Assembly: GCA_033002965.1 (NCBI GenBank)
Contig: JAURVB010013572.1
Location: 33,381-97,380 of the forward strand
DNA: 64,000 nucleotides
Reading direction: 5' to 3'
Origin: Piper betle
Taxonomy: Eukaryota; Streptophyta; Magnoliopsida; Piperales; Piperaceae
Part shown: piece by piece, positions 13,008 to 26,019 of the stretch
How the letters are laid out: each line of letters opens with the position of its first letter
How positions within the stretch are numbered: position 1 is the stretch's first letter
Program-made: the position numbers and the translations under genes
Notes under the pieces: model-generated
The model's database searches: none
Told to the model about the DNA's origin: nothing
What the model saw: only the letters and a program-made list of their open reading frames with translations

Positions 13008-15913
13008 TGTAACACCCCGTTTCGGCTCACCCGTGAACCGACCTGGAAATGTCACCGGCGACCGAACCGTTCGCTAATCTACTAGATTCGGTTAAGCCGA
13101 CCAGGATCTACTCTCGGCGTCTCAAGATGGAGATGCAAATGTGAAATGCATTAATGGGAACAATTGGGTTCTAACTCGGTCCTACATACATGCTATGATG
13201 TACAAGCAAAAACAAGACAAAACAATAAATGAGAAACCAAAAGAAAATATATGCTATTACGGAAAAACGGACAGAGTTTCCCCTAAAAGTGCAATAGGGG
13301 CCAACTTGTCCACAACAAGGGTATATAAATATTTTATGAAAATACGATAACACATAACAATCTACCATGACATTCAATCATTATCTCATTCATTTTTACC
13401 TGAGCTGAGTCTGAACTCCAAGGCTCCCTACTCATTCATATTTATCTGTTCGTTTCATAACAAGTAATTCATTTAAGCAAACACATCAAAATTATCATTC
13501 GCATAGCATTAACACATCATCATTATACATTACACGCGGCAGGTACATGTGTGCGCGGTTCCATGCTGCTCCTCCGCAGTCCCGACAGCTTTCATTGCTC
13601 ACATTCCTCACCTACATATATATAGAAAAATCGTCAGAAACGAGTGTTACCGGCCCGGAAAATAACTAATATCAATCTGGCACACGAGAGCAAACTCTCC
13701 TGTTGAATGAAAACCATATACTTCCTCAATAACTCTCATTAGGGCACATACGGGAGCCGCCGCCCTCGGGTCGATAGCGTCCCCCTTTCTTTCTCATTCT
13801 CATACCTTGGCCATTTCTCTATCGCTTCTCGCATCAAACCTCATTCCTTTCCGCCCTCTGCACCTTCCATATTACTCCTGGCCTTGAGAACGAAGGCTGA
13901 GCACTATCAGGCAGTCGCCTTTAGTACCCTTTGAAACCACAAGTCTAGACATGAGCTGCAATGCAGTACCCGTGAACCTCCACACTTCTCCGGGTTTGAG
14001 GAACTCAAAGGTGGAGTTGTCAGGATCCCTCGGGAATGAAACGGCCCGCACACCATTTCAGAGCCCACTATCGACACACACGTGCCCGCTCGCGTAGCAC
14101 GGTAGTTGGATTTCCCTCATTCAATCTCTCACAAAAATGCGAAAACTATACATATATATAGGTCTGGGTTGGCAATTATACAATAGGCCCTAAGGCAACG
14201 TGAGCTGGATCTGAAGTTTGAAAACAAACTCGAGGGATCTCATCCTCGAGGGTTATTAATCCGGAAAATTGTTGGCTAAATGGCCCGAGTTAAGTGGGAT
14301 CCGATAAAATACCACTTAACATGTCCTGCACGTAATAAATCAAATACACAGTAGAATAGCGTAAAACAGAGAATGAGTCCTAAACGGACCTGGTAGAAGC
14401 TCCAAATGGGTCCACGCACCTAGGCGGCGAGCTCCTACACCGTACCTACACAATCAACCTAAAAACTAACGCCCGCATGATGAATCACACATCCTATAGC
14501 ATGCACACACAATCAATACAATCACGCATCAATCAACACACATCAACCTATAGCAATTCTAGCAAGTCTACTTAGCCTAGTTTGCATTAGATCATGATCA
14601 TTACCTACTTACCCTAATTAGTTTCTTAGCCTCAATTTTTAACACCACTCAACCAAACAATTTCATATTTCTATTCTTAATCAAACCTACATTAAAATAT
14701 ATATATATTTATAACACACACACAAATCCTGGCATGCAATTCTAATAATCAACATTTTAAAATAATTAAATTAAAATAAATTATACTTCGCGTCGTCGAA
14801 AATCGGTGACGGCTAGGGTTTCCGTTTCGTGGCTCAAAACTCGAATTCGACACCTAGCGGCGTCCGAAGTCCGATTAGATTGGACCGGGTGCGTTTGGCG
14901 GATGATCCGACGAATTTCCCACGAATCCAATTTTCGGCGGTTCCGGTTTTTCGGCGAGTGTTGGCGGTTTTCTGGCAATGATTCGGGACGGGGCAATCAG
15001 GGGGTCTATCGGCACCAGCTCGACAAGCTTGATCCAATGGTGGTGTCAAACAGGGTAGCCGAGGCGGCGATGGCCATCGACGGCGGCATCGAAAATGGGC
15101 GGCGGCGGCGGCGTGCTCCGATCGGGGCTGCGGCCGGCCTCAATGGCGGTCGGGATGATGGGGGAAACGTCGGCAACGGCGAGGGGTGAGACTGGTGGTC
15201 ACAGCGGCGGCGACGGCGACCAAATGGCGGCGGAATCCGGCCCAAAGTGGTGACGGCTGAAGCGGCTTCGTGGCATCGTGGCGGCGCACCGGCAGGCGAT
15301 CGGTGGCCGGGGACGGTCGAGGCGGCACGGCGACAGCGAGGGGACGACAGACGGTTGGTTTCGGCGGCGGGGCGACAGTCGACGGCGGTGGCAGCGACAA
15401 ACAAAGTGGGCGGCGAGGGTTTGGGTGAAGAGGGGTCGGGAGGGAGAAACATACCCTCAATGGCAGTTTCGAAATTAAGTATTGACTTGATTCCTACTCG
15501 AGTCAAAATTATAACTAGTTCGTAATAAATTCTAAAAAAATCTAGAAAAATATGGAAAAATTCCATAAAATAATTCAAAGACAACAACATCCAAATGGCA
15601 TGCTCTATAACTAATAACCCACCCGAATATAATCCAACGCGTCCTAACGCGTTATTCGGCCTAAAACTATTTCTACGATCAAACATATAAAAAGAAAAAA
15701 AATACTGCATACTTTCATACATTCTGATAACTCATTTCTCACCATCTTCTCGACGTTATCATCATATATTCAGGTACACCTGACTCTCATCGCTCATAAC
15801 TCACGGCTGGCCTCGACTCAGCACGCGGTTCATGAAACTGACTTGACTCGAACCAACGGTCGAACCGACTGGTTCGGTAACGTAAAACCCTAACTCGAGT
15901 CACGGGTTTGACA
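13008..15913 (-). mobile_element. Full-length solo LTR (2.9 kb) with 5-bp TSD
   Basis: On the plus strand it reads TGTAACACCCCGTTTCGG... to ...CACGGGTTTGACA; the element orientation is therefore minus. It is flanked by a perfect duplication CTAGT (13003-13007 and 15914-15918). The GC-rich island lies at about 14780-15460. In element orientation it contains a 238-codon open frame (15722-15006) rich in Pro, Arg, Ser and Ala whose C-terminal part (ATLFDTTIG) recurs in the 50394 copy. There is no PBS or internal domain, so this is a solo LTR left by LTR-LTR recombination. Confidence 0.9.
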
Positions 15914-15918
15914 CTAGT

Positions 15919-16822
15919 CACCACCACCAGCACCGCCGTAGTTGCCGCCAGTGATGACTTTTGTCTGTCGGTATTCCATCGTTGCCGCCACGGTTTGAGC
16001 CATTTTCATTCCCAGGCCTATATATGATTTTATTGAGTTTTCACTGAAATGAGAGATGGTGAAACTGACTCGCATGTACCACGAGAAGGTAAACGTGCCA
16101 GTCAAAGTGGGCCGTAGATTGGTAAGCAGGCCGTTTCATTTCCTGAGGGATCCTAACAACTCCACGTTTTGAGTTTCCTCATACCTGGAGAAATGTTGAG
16201 AATTATAGGTACTGTTTAGTATAGTGCACGTCTAGACATGTGGTATATGAGAGTACTCGGCCTCAGTGCTCAAGGCCAGAAGTTATATGGAGGATGTAGA
16301 GGGCTTTAGTAGAATGGATTTCTCAAGCATGAGATAGTATGAAATTGCTAAGGCATAAGATAAGTCAGAATGAGACGTTGTTCAAGCCAAGGCTTACAGC
16401 TCCTGATTAGTGGCCTAATGAGTGATTCTAATACAGAAGAATATATGATTGATTTTATTTAATATGAGAGTCATCTCTCATGTGCCAGTTTGATTATTAA
16501 TTATTTTTAGACTAGTAAAGCTCATTATTAACATTTTTCTTATTATATGTAGGTCTTGTGATTTTGAGTTGGCCTTGGTGAGAGGACAAATAAACTCTAC
16601 ACACACTTGTGCTCGCCACAATTATTTTCTTTCATACTTTTATTTATGTTTGATGTGTTTTAACGCATATTTAGTAATGTCTTCCATTTTCAAAACACCA
16701 AGCAGGTTATTTCGTTCTATATTATTGATTGAATTTATAAATTAGCAACTTAAGGCATGACTTGACCTGATTGTAACATTTTTCAATTAGTTCTTAGATG
16801 AACCAAAAATTGGGGCATTACA
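15919..16822 (+). mobile_element. 3' fragment of a plus-oriented family LTR
   Basis: Starting inside a GC-rich island (CACCACCACCAGCACCGCC), the sequence jumps at about 16015 into the family block CCTATATATG...GAGAGATGGTGAAAC, continues through GGATCCTAACAACTCC, and ends GGGGCATTACA at 16822. The first half of the LTR is missing. A CTAGT follows it (16823-16827), the same five bases that flank the 13008-15913 solo LTR. Confidence 0.7.
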
Positions 16823-17711
16823 CTAGTTGCCTCCTCTCTTCTCTTGGCGTCTCTCTCTTCTCTCTCTCTCTCTAAGCCCTCTCCCTCTTGTGGGAGATCA
16901 TCTGAAGTGGGCTTTGGTACAAGGATTTAGCCACAATCACCAAAGAAGAGGTTAGTAATCTTAATTAAAACAAGTTAATCATGTAGATTTATTCATTATG
17001 TTCATATTTCATGATTACATATGAAATATGTCTTGTTTCATGTTCTATACATGTTTATTCTCAAGTTCTATGCATGTAGTTATTTTTTAATACATGTTTG
17101 AGATGTTAATTGATGTTTTAACTTGCTATGAGTAGGTTTTGCATATAGCTTTTATGGCTTAACAATGATCCATGCATTAATAGTTAAGTTATATCAAGTT
17201 GTAACATGTTTACACCATATGTAAATTGCTTTCTCCAAATTAAAATCATGAAAAGGTAGGGTAAATCATGTTAGATTGAATACCAAGTTTTAGTGAAACT
17301 AAGTTATATCAAATATGTCAAGTATAGTTATTAAAACTAAGTTTTAATGCATTTTTCTAATGAAACGAATGGTTTAATAGGTGTGTTTTGTCATGGTTTT
17401 GGGACATCTACCTTAAGGAAAAGGCTAGAATCATTAAATTAAGGTCATTGTCTTGACAACGCTATTGATCAATAGTAGTTCTCTAATGGGTACCACAATG
17501 CGGGTTATGATGCTTAATTCAATACGATATGAAACGAAACATAATTTTTAATGTGATGTTCATGTCTTTAAATATACAACGCGTAGTTAATTATTATTAA
17601 ATGAATGTAGGCTAAGTCACAAGGACTAGTCAACGTGTTTTTAGTTTTCTATCGAAATTGACTTACTAATGGCTTCACAAAGAAATAAAATGATTAGTAA
17701 TTCGGTGTTTT
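16823..17711. other. Unassigned DNA with CT-rich tract
   Basis: It begins with a pyrimidine-rich tract containing a (CT)n run near 16855-16874, then AT-rich DNA with no coding pattern. The tract followed by AGAAGAGGTTAGTAATC looks like a 5' UTR plus donor, but no downstream exon is seen. Confidence 0.3.
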
Positions 17712-20700
17712 TGTAAAACCCGTGACCCGAGTCAGGGTTTTATAGTAAGAACCAGAGTCAGAATTGGTCTGTTCAACTACTATTTTTACTCGAGTTAATT
17801 TCATGATATGCGTACTCAGCCTAAGCCGAAGTCGGTCGTGTGTTATGGACCATGAGAGTATGCCCAGATTTTTTTATTTATTGTAGTATTAAACCGTAGA
17901 ATTAGATTTAGGTTGTTTATCACGTTAGGACACGTTATTATTATTTATGGGTGGGTTAATAGGTTTAGAGCATGTTATTCAAGTTAGAACTGGATTATTT
18001 TATTTTGTGGTATTTTATTATATTTTATTTTATATTTTTTGGGATGTATCAGGATCTCTTTCCCGCAACCCTTGCCGCGACTCCGCAAGCAACGGCCACC
18101 TCCATCATCTTCGACCACCTCGCCGTCCTCATCACCACCCTCCCCACCCATCACCTCTTCTTTTTCCCCCTTCTCTCTCCCCCATTGCTCTCACCCGTGC
18201 CGGCCACGATTTTCTCGCCGCCACCACCGCTAGTCGCCAGCTCCGACAACGGGCTTCAGCCACCTTTGCCCAATCTCCCTCAACGTTCCCGACACAATCC
18301 CTGCCGCATCCACCACGTGCACGCGACTTCGGAAACGAAGCCGCCGCTGCAACTTGCTGCCGCCAGCAACCGGCAACGCCACCGCCACCAGCCGTCGCAC
18401 ACTGCCGTCATTCTCCTCATCCCCTCTTCGTGCCCTAGATCACCTCAATTGCACAAATCCCCTCCCCAACCAAAACCCCCTGTTTTGGTACCCTTGCCCT
18501 AGCCGACCACATTTCTTGCCGTCGGAGATGGCCTCAGCGAGCTATTTCCGTCGTTGACTCCCTTTTACCACCCTTGCCCAGACCCTCCTTGCCTAGCTGA
18601 CCACTCCACCTAGCCGCCCCTTTTTCTAACTTTTTCTTCCCACCATTGTGAGGATTTTTCCGCTGGACAGCAGCTTCCAACCGTGGTAACCCAGTCGCGA
18701 GGGCACGAGCTCCAGCAACCCAGCCCCCTTAGCCGCCATCACCTTGCTCGGCAATAGTTGGCAACCGTGGCCATCATCACCATCGCTATGTGACCGACGA
18801 TCAGGTATAAAATTTTATCCAATTTTATTTGATTATGAAGTGTTTTATAATCTTATTGTGATGCAAATGGTGTGATTGTAAATATTAGTTTTAAATTCAA
18901 ATGCATGTTAACTGATGATAATGGTGAATTAGGGCTGGAAAATTAATTCATAAATTACATATATAGTTTTTATGATCGAATTAGTATAATTAAATACTAA
19001 GCTAATTATTGGAGTTAGGGTTAATATCTAATTGGATGAGGATTCATTTCTTATGCCGTGGAATTGGAATACATGATATTAATAATTGAATTAAGATATA
19101 GGTAGCTAATTAAATAGGTCTTGAATGTGAATGTCACATAATGTCATGATTGAATGCCGTAGGTTGAGACGTAGACAAAATTGTTGTTGTTTGTCTTGTA
19201 TGGATTGATGAGGAGTGTAGCATTCATGAATTATATTGGGTGTAAGTATTTAGTCTTATTATGTAGGTTTGGAGTGGGAGCTCGTCGTCTAGGCGCGAGA
19301 ACACACTCAGAGCTTTTGCCAGGTCCATTTAGGACTCGCTCCCTGTTTTACATTCTATTCCGTTGTATGTTTGTTTCATTACTTGCAAGACTAGTTAAGT
19401 GACATCTTATCGGATCTCACTTAACCCGGGTTATTTAATCAATCGATTTTCCAGATTAATAACCATAGAGGATGAGAGATGGGAAAACCGACTCGCACGT
19501 ACCATGAGAGGGTGCATGTGCCAGTCAAAGCTGACCTGGATTAGTGAGAAGGTTGTTCCATTTCTTAGGGATCCTGACAACTCCTATTTTGAGTTCCTCA
19601 CACATGAAAAAACGTGGAGGTTTATAAATACTATTTAGTATATCTCACGTTCGAACTTGTGCTTCAAAGGGTATTAAAGGTTACTGCCTGAAGGTACTCA
19701 ACTTTTGTGTTGAAGGCTAGGAGAAATATGGAGAGGACTTAGGATAGACTGGTAGTCCCAAGGGACCAGGAAAATAAGAAAATGGCGAGGGAGGCATTAG
19801 ATAGACCAGTTAGTTCAGGATGCTATTGGGTCTACAACTCAGTGGCTCCTCAATAGATGCCATTAAAAGTGTTCACAAGAAGTATATAAATGTTTTCTTC
19901 AAAATGAGAGTCACATTAGGTACCATTGGAACTGGCTCGGCGAGCCCGACGTATCTACGGCATCAACATGGTCAACAGAGGTGGTGGCTCACCAAAAATG
20001 GCAAAACAGAGGCGGCGGCGATGGGGGACTCAATCCGGCCGGCCTGGGTGGCGATGGTGCTGAGGTGACCACTAGATGGTGGCTGCGACGGTCGTTGTTG
20101 GTAGAATCAGTGATGTGATTGAAACGTAGCCGCGGCAATTTTGGCGTCACGGCGGTCCACCAGCGGCAGGGGCTGGTCGGGGCGGCATGACGACGCCATG
20201 GCAGGGCTAGGCGGCGACGCCTGGTGGCAAGGCGACGACGGCACTAGCGGTGGCGGCACCAAACAGTGGGGGCAGCTAGGGTTTGAAAGGGTAAAGTGTC
20301 AGGGGTGGAGAAGAAATGGTTGGGTGGCAAACTTGTAAATAAGACTTGACTCGTCTCCAACTCGTGTCAAGTATAATAACTAAGTCGTATTAAATCCTTA
20401 AAAAATTCATAAAAATCGGAAAAAATCCCATAAAATCAAACAAACACCAAAACATCGTAATGATATGCTCTAGAACTATCAACCCACCCAAACTGCCCGT
20501 AATGCGTCCTAACGCGGTAAACGGCCTAAAACTAATTCTACGATCCACTATATATAAAAATAAAAAAACATAAGTGGCATACTCTCATATATTCTGATAA
20601 CTCATTTTGTTCTGCTGTGCTCATAACGTTATCATCATATACTTGGGTACGCATGACCCTCATAGCTCATACACGCGACTGGAGTCGGTTCAGTACACAT

Positions 20701-23117
20701 GTTCTGAAAATGACTCGACTCGAAACTAACGGTCCAACCGACCGGTTCTGAATATAAAACCTTGACTCTAATCGTGGGTTTTACAATCTTCCCTCCTTAT
20801 AAAAATTTCGTCCTCTAAATTTCTACTTAAGGAGGTTCTACTGAACTAATACCTGGAAGCTAGATATACACCAGTTGTATCCTCTACTCTTCGATAGTCA
20901 TGTAGATCCTTACTTACTATAGTTGCACCGTCATGGCAAGTTCTGCTTGTGATGCTGCCAATATAAACATTATATTTCTAAGCTATCTGTGCCTTTCCTA
21001 ACATGACCATCATCATTCTCTTCTGTTCTGATCCCTACTACTGCCTGCACCTGTTCTGACATTACCATCATCATGTTATTCTGTTCTGATCCCTACTGCT
21101 AACTCGGCGGGAAAACCTAGGTCACCCCTAAGGGCCTACTGGGTTGGTCAAGCAGATACTCTAGAGTATCGCAAGGTTCTAATCTGAGCTATGTCTGGGA
21201 AAACTACATCGAGGGTAAGACCTACCTGCTAGTATCTACCCATGTCCCTCTAATCCTCATCTGTGAAAAGTCACCTACATGTACTCTTAGAAAACTCTAT
21301 TCCTAAGTCCTACAACCAACCTAAAGTATGCTATGAGTCTCCTGCTAGGTCGAGTGTATAAACTAATGAGCTGTACGGCTCACTGTCGCCAGTGTAGATC
21401 CAACTCTTAGGTGTCCCTATATAAGGAACTGGACAGCTCACTAGGTCCTAGTTGACTCGGCCCTGAGTCAAGTATCTCACTCTGTTCTATAAGAGAACAA
21501 GGATAGCTGCTATGACTCTACTGCATACTACGGCTTAGGTGGCTATCTATACAAGCACTAACCACTACTGAAAGGAGGCGAGAACACCTGTACATAAACA
21601 GTATGTCTCAAGGAGTATGATAACATACTCTGCATGGGACTGTAGAGTCTGCATCTGGTCTGTGGCATGTGTTTTGTGCTCTGGTCAATGTATACTCATC
21701 TCAATCCTCTGGATAAACTGATGGTAGAACTGATACATATAAAGGGGTGAGTGGGAATCCTCAAGTGAAAACTCTACTTTGTCTGACATCTCTAGGTTAC
21801 AGGAAAGGAGGCAAAATCTCGTAGAAATCTAGTCACACTGCTCAAGAACTCTCAATGGGTGTTATCTCATTCTCACATGTGGTATCTGCGCCCAGGTAGA
21901 TGGGGGATCCACTAGGCTAAGAAAGACGCTACATAGGTATGTCACTCTAATCTATGGTGAGGTCAAGGTATCGTGTAAATGGCAAGGGAGCTGAAATCCC
22001 TATGTAGCATACGGGGTGGCCAAAATATCAGTAGGTCTATGGACTTGTCTCTAAGATCACCATAATTCACTATGCCACAGGTGATCAGGCTATGGAATAG
22101 TCAATCAATGACGAATCTCAGAAATGGCTCCTAAATGGCTCTAGTTCAATCAGCTAATAGTAGGCATGTGTTTCTCGATACTGTACTAGTCACGCACTTC
22201 TAAACGGGCGGGGTTCAAACGACCCAAAGAACCACTGTTTCCCCTCAAGTCTACGGGGACTCTTAATGAGGTTCGACACGTGTCTTGTCCACTCTTCAGT
22301 GGTGCGTGACCTACCGTCCCGTACCAATTTGTAGCACTAATCTTGACTCACATGACTCTGCCGCTGTGGTAGATTCTCAAGCAAGGCTATCAATCAAGAT
22401 GTGCATACACTGGTATCATGTTGTCTAGTTAGCATAGTCTATCCTGCCTGAAGTCCCTATCGACATCGTTCTCAAGCTGGGGTGAAATCCTAATTGGAAG
22501 ATCGGTTTGCAACCATCTAACTGTACTATAAACCCTAATTAGTACCATGAAGGTACCTCTATACTCAGGGTAAGGCTCAACCCTACGGTTCAAGGTGAGA
22601 ACCTAATTGTGCTGGCGAAACACAAGGGAATCACTATCCTTCTAAAGGACGCTTCCTCACTAACCTTCTATCTAGGCCCAATACTCTAATATAAGTCGAG
22701 CTACTATCGCTGGTTGGCCCATCACTAAATGGGTTCAACAACATGTGTGACCGTCTACTAACCATTTGATCTATGTATACTGGTTGTGGCCCATGCATGT
22801 ATTATCATGCAATTTGCATAATCTGATCATTGTGACCATCCCATCTGGAGGTCATACTGTCATGTTCCCTGATTTTGTCCATGTACATCTCTATGAGACT
22901 GTCTCTAACCGGGCCTGATGGGGTTATCTTGCAATATACATCTAACCCAAGGTTGTCAGGTCAAGATAGTGATTGCAAGAGAGCTGTGAAGTCGGATCCT
23001 ATCATATCTCATCCAAATAACCTCAATTTTCCTAACTCTTCTCTGTTCTACTAATTTCCATTGTAGCTATATCTTATTCCTCCAGTTCTAGCCCTACTAA
23101 GCTCTAACTAATCTACT

Positions 23118-23377
23118 TGGTCGGCGGATTAGCAATACACGGACGGCGGTAGTGCATCTTTGGTCGATGGTAGTGCATCTCGGATGGTGGTTGTGCACCT
23201 TGGCAGTGGTTGTGTGACTCGGTCGGCGGTCGTGCAACTCGGTCAGCAGTTGTGCAACTCGGTCGGCGGTTGTGCAATTCGGTCGGCAATTGTGCGACTC
23301 AATCGGTGGTAGTGCATCTCAGACAGCGGTTGGGTACTTAGTCAGTGGTTGTGCAACTCCGTCGGCAATAGTGCTAC
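23118..23377 (+). repeat. 20-bp minisatellite, about 13 units
   Basis: Tandem units of about 20 bp with consensus CTCGGTCGGCGGTTGTGCAA; some units are 19 or 21 bp and the outer ones are more diverged. It lies inside the internal region of the nested LTR element. The repeats are contiguous without spacers. Confidence 0.85.
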
Positions 23378-24007
23378 CTAAGTGCTAAAAATCTCATCCT
23401 GGTCGTATGCATCGTAAATCCACTATCTTTCCTAACATGTCTTCCTCCATTTGTATGTCTCCCTAGACATGGTTGCTAACAACTCTACTTAGGTTGTCCA
23501 ATCATGTGTATCTAATCCAGAGGGGTTTGGATCATGGTGCTGACACATATGATGGTAAACCTATGCCGAACCCACTCTAATCTCCTAAAATCTGGGTGGA
23601 TCTTGTTTTTGAAATCATCCTCGAGGGGTTATTAATCCGAAAACTGTTTGGTTAAATGACCCGAGTTAAGTGGAATCCAATAAAATGCCACTTAACCCAT
23701 CCTGTAAATAATAAAATAAACATACAATAGAAGAGAACGTAAAACATAGGTGAGTCCTAAACGGACCTGGTAGAAGCTCTAAGCGTGTCATCACGCCTAG
23801 GCGGCGAGCTCCTACTCTGTACCTACACATCAAAACTAAATACTAACGCCCGCTAACTAATTGATGCATCAAACTCAATGAATATCAATCAACAATCAAA
23901 TAATCATAAGTATGAAAATAATTCTAACTAATCCTATTCATACCAATTTTACTGTGTTTTTACGTCATACTCGATTAGCATGCTCATATTTACTTATCTC
24001 ATTAGAT

Positions 24008-24093
24008 CACTTATCCTCCATGCACTATCAATCACATCATATAACTTATCCCTTCATCACTTATCCTCCATGCACTATCAATCACATCATAAA
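24008..24093 (+). repeat. Short tandem duplication in LTR
   Basis: The sequence ACTTATCCTCCATGCACTAT is present twice about 51 bases apart, together with the following AATCACATCATA, within the right LTR piece of the nested element. Other family members lack the second copy at this place. Confidence 0.7.
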
Positions 24094-26007
24094 TCAACCC
24101 TAGCATGTTGTGCTAACAATTATCAAGTTTAAATTATCAATTCGGAGGTAATTATAACTCACGTCATCGGCAATCGGCGACGGCTAGGGTTTCGTTGCTC
24201 GTCTCGGAGCTCAAATTTGGCGCTCATCGGCGTCCGACATTCGATCGGGATCGACTGGATGAACTCCTCGAAAGATCCGGCGAATTTCAGCGAATCTGAT
24301 TTTTCGGTGGCTTCAGTGGTTTTCCGGAACCTTTCCGGCGGCAATCGCCGTCATCGTCTACTAGCCAGATAGGGATCATATTGGGTACCATTGGAACCGG
24401 CTCGGTGAGCCTGATGCATCTATAGCGTCAACATGGTCGGCAGAGGTGGCGGCTCGCCAAGAAATGGTAAAACAGAGGCGGCGGCAATGGAGGACTCGAT
24501 CTGGCCAGCCTAGGCGGCGATGGTCTCCGTTCTGGTCAGGAAAGGTCACTGGGTGGTCGATGGTGCTGAGGTGACCACTGGATGGCAGCTGCAATGGTCA
24601 CCGGCCGCAGAATCGGTGACACAACTGAATCATAGCTGGGGCGCTAGGCGCAGCAATTTCGGCATCACGGCGGTTCGCCAGCGGCCGGGGTTGGTCGGGT
24701 GGCACAGCGACGCCATGGCGGGGCTAGGCGGTGACGCCCAGTGGCAAGGCAACGACAGCGCCGGTGGTGGCGGCACCAAATAGTGGGGGCGGCTAGGGTT
24801 TGGAAGGGGAAAGTGTCGGGGTTGGAGAAGAAATGGTTGGGTGGCAAACTTGTAAATAAGACTTGACTCGTCTCCGACTCAAGTCAAGTATAATAACTAA
24901 GTTGTATTAAATCCTAAAAAAATTCATAAAAATTGGGAAAAATCCCGTAAAATCAAACAAACACTAAAACATCGTAATGATATGCTCTAGAACTATCAAC
25001 CCACCCAAACTGTCCGTAACGCGTCCTAACGCGGTAAACGACCTAAAACTAATTTTACGATCCACTATATATAAAAATAAAAAAACATAAGTGGCATACT
25101 CTCATATATTCTGATAACTCATCTGTTCTGCTGTGCTCATAACGTTATCATCATATACTTGGGTACGCATGACCCTCATAGCTCATACACGCGACTGGAC
25201 TCGGTTCAGTACACGTGTTCTGAAAATGACTCGACTCGAAACTAACGGTCCAACCGACCGGTTTTGAATATAAAACCCTGACTCAAATCGTGGGTGGGTT
25301 TTACACCAGTAATACTCGTTACTAATGTTTCTTTTATATATATGTAGGTGAGGATTAAATACTAAATACGCTTGCTTGGACAGTGGAGTAATGACCTACC
25401 TTGCACACACACACACTGACCGAATGTTTGTTTTGGTTTTTTTAGTTGTTTTTTATGTTATTATGAAAATTAAATTCTTGTGATGAAATTGCCTGATATA
25501 AAAAATGATATGATGACAAATTTGATAAATAAAAATGGATAGTGAATGATCCAAAGTATATATTAATGTGCGGATTAAATGATAAAGGTGGAAATGAAAA
25601 TTTGTAGGTAAATTGAGACCCAAAACGTAGAGAATAATTTGATGTGGCCAAATTAAATATTTATGTCCAAAATATGGTGCAATGGATGTATATGGATTTA
25701 TGTATCTATACAGGTTGATTTCATAGGGTGGCCCCTAATTGTACTTTTAAGGGTGACTGTCTGTTTGATTTCAAGAATTTTTATTGATTTTATGGTAATT
25801 ATTTTGGTATGTAAATTGGTTGTCATGTCATCCATGTAGTAGCTTGTTAGGGCTCTGTGCATTCATCCATGCATAGCAATTAGTATCTTCCATCTTGATA
25901 CGCCGAAAGTAGATCCATTCAGGTTAGGTTCGAATTAGCCAACTTAATCAGGACCAGTGATTTTCTTGTTTAGTTCGTGAGCGAGCCAGATTCGGGGTGT
26001 CACAGTT

Positions 26008-26019
26008 TGGTATCAGAGC
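26008..26019 (+). promoter_or_regulatory. Primer binding site (tRNA-iMet type)
   Basis: TGGTATCAGAGC follows the end of the 5' LTR (TGTCACA, 26004) after three bases. It sets the orientation of the whole LTR family: the TGTAAAACC end is 5' and the GGTGTTACA end is 3'. Confidence 0.9.

Larger units (their letters stand above)
19913..25305 (-). mobile_element. Nested reverse-oriented LTR element, both LTRs truncated
   Basis: Two related LTR pieces flank an internal region: the left piece 19913-20785 and the right piece about 23600-25305. Both end ...GGGTTTTACA and share the island segment GGTACCATTGGAAC (19920 and 24386). The left LTR is followed by the complement of a polypurine tract, ATCTTCCCTCC (20786). 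The internal region (20786-about 23600) shows no recognisable gag or pol and contains the 23118-23377 minisatellite, so the element looks non-autonomous. The outer LTR resumes at 25306 with CCAGTAATACTCGTTAC. Loss of the left end removes the target duplication. Confidence 0.7.

Noticed and set aside
14781..15525. Arg/Gly/Ala-rich plus-strand frames as host genes
   Set aside because: They are antisense to the GC-rich island of a solo LTR and recur in other LTR copies; no splice structure or known domain.
17947..18557. Overlapping 163- and 176-codon Pro/His-rich frames as genes
   Set aside because: Two overlapping frames in the same GC island of the 17712 LTR, neither conserved in length between copies.
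23118..23377. Regular 20-bp repeats as a possible CRISPR-like array
   Set aside because: Units are contiguous with no spacers, in a plant genome and inside a retroelement; it is a minisatellite.
26008..26019. Partial tRNA gene
   Set aside because: The tRNA-like bases are the primer binding site directly after an LTR, not a tRNA.
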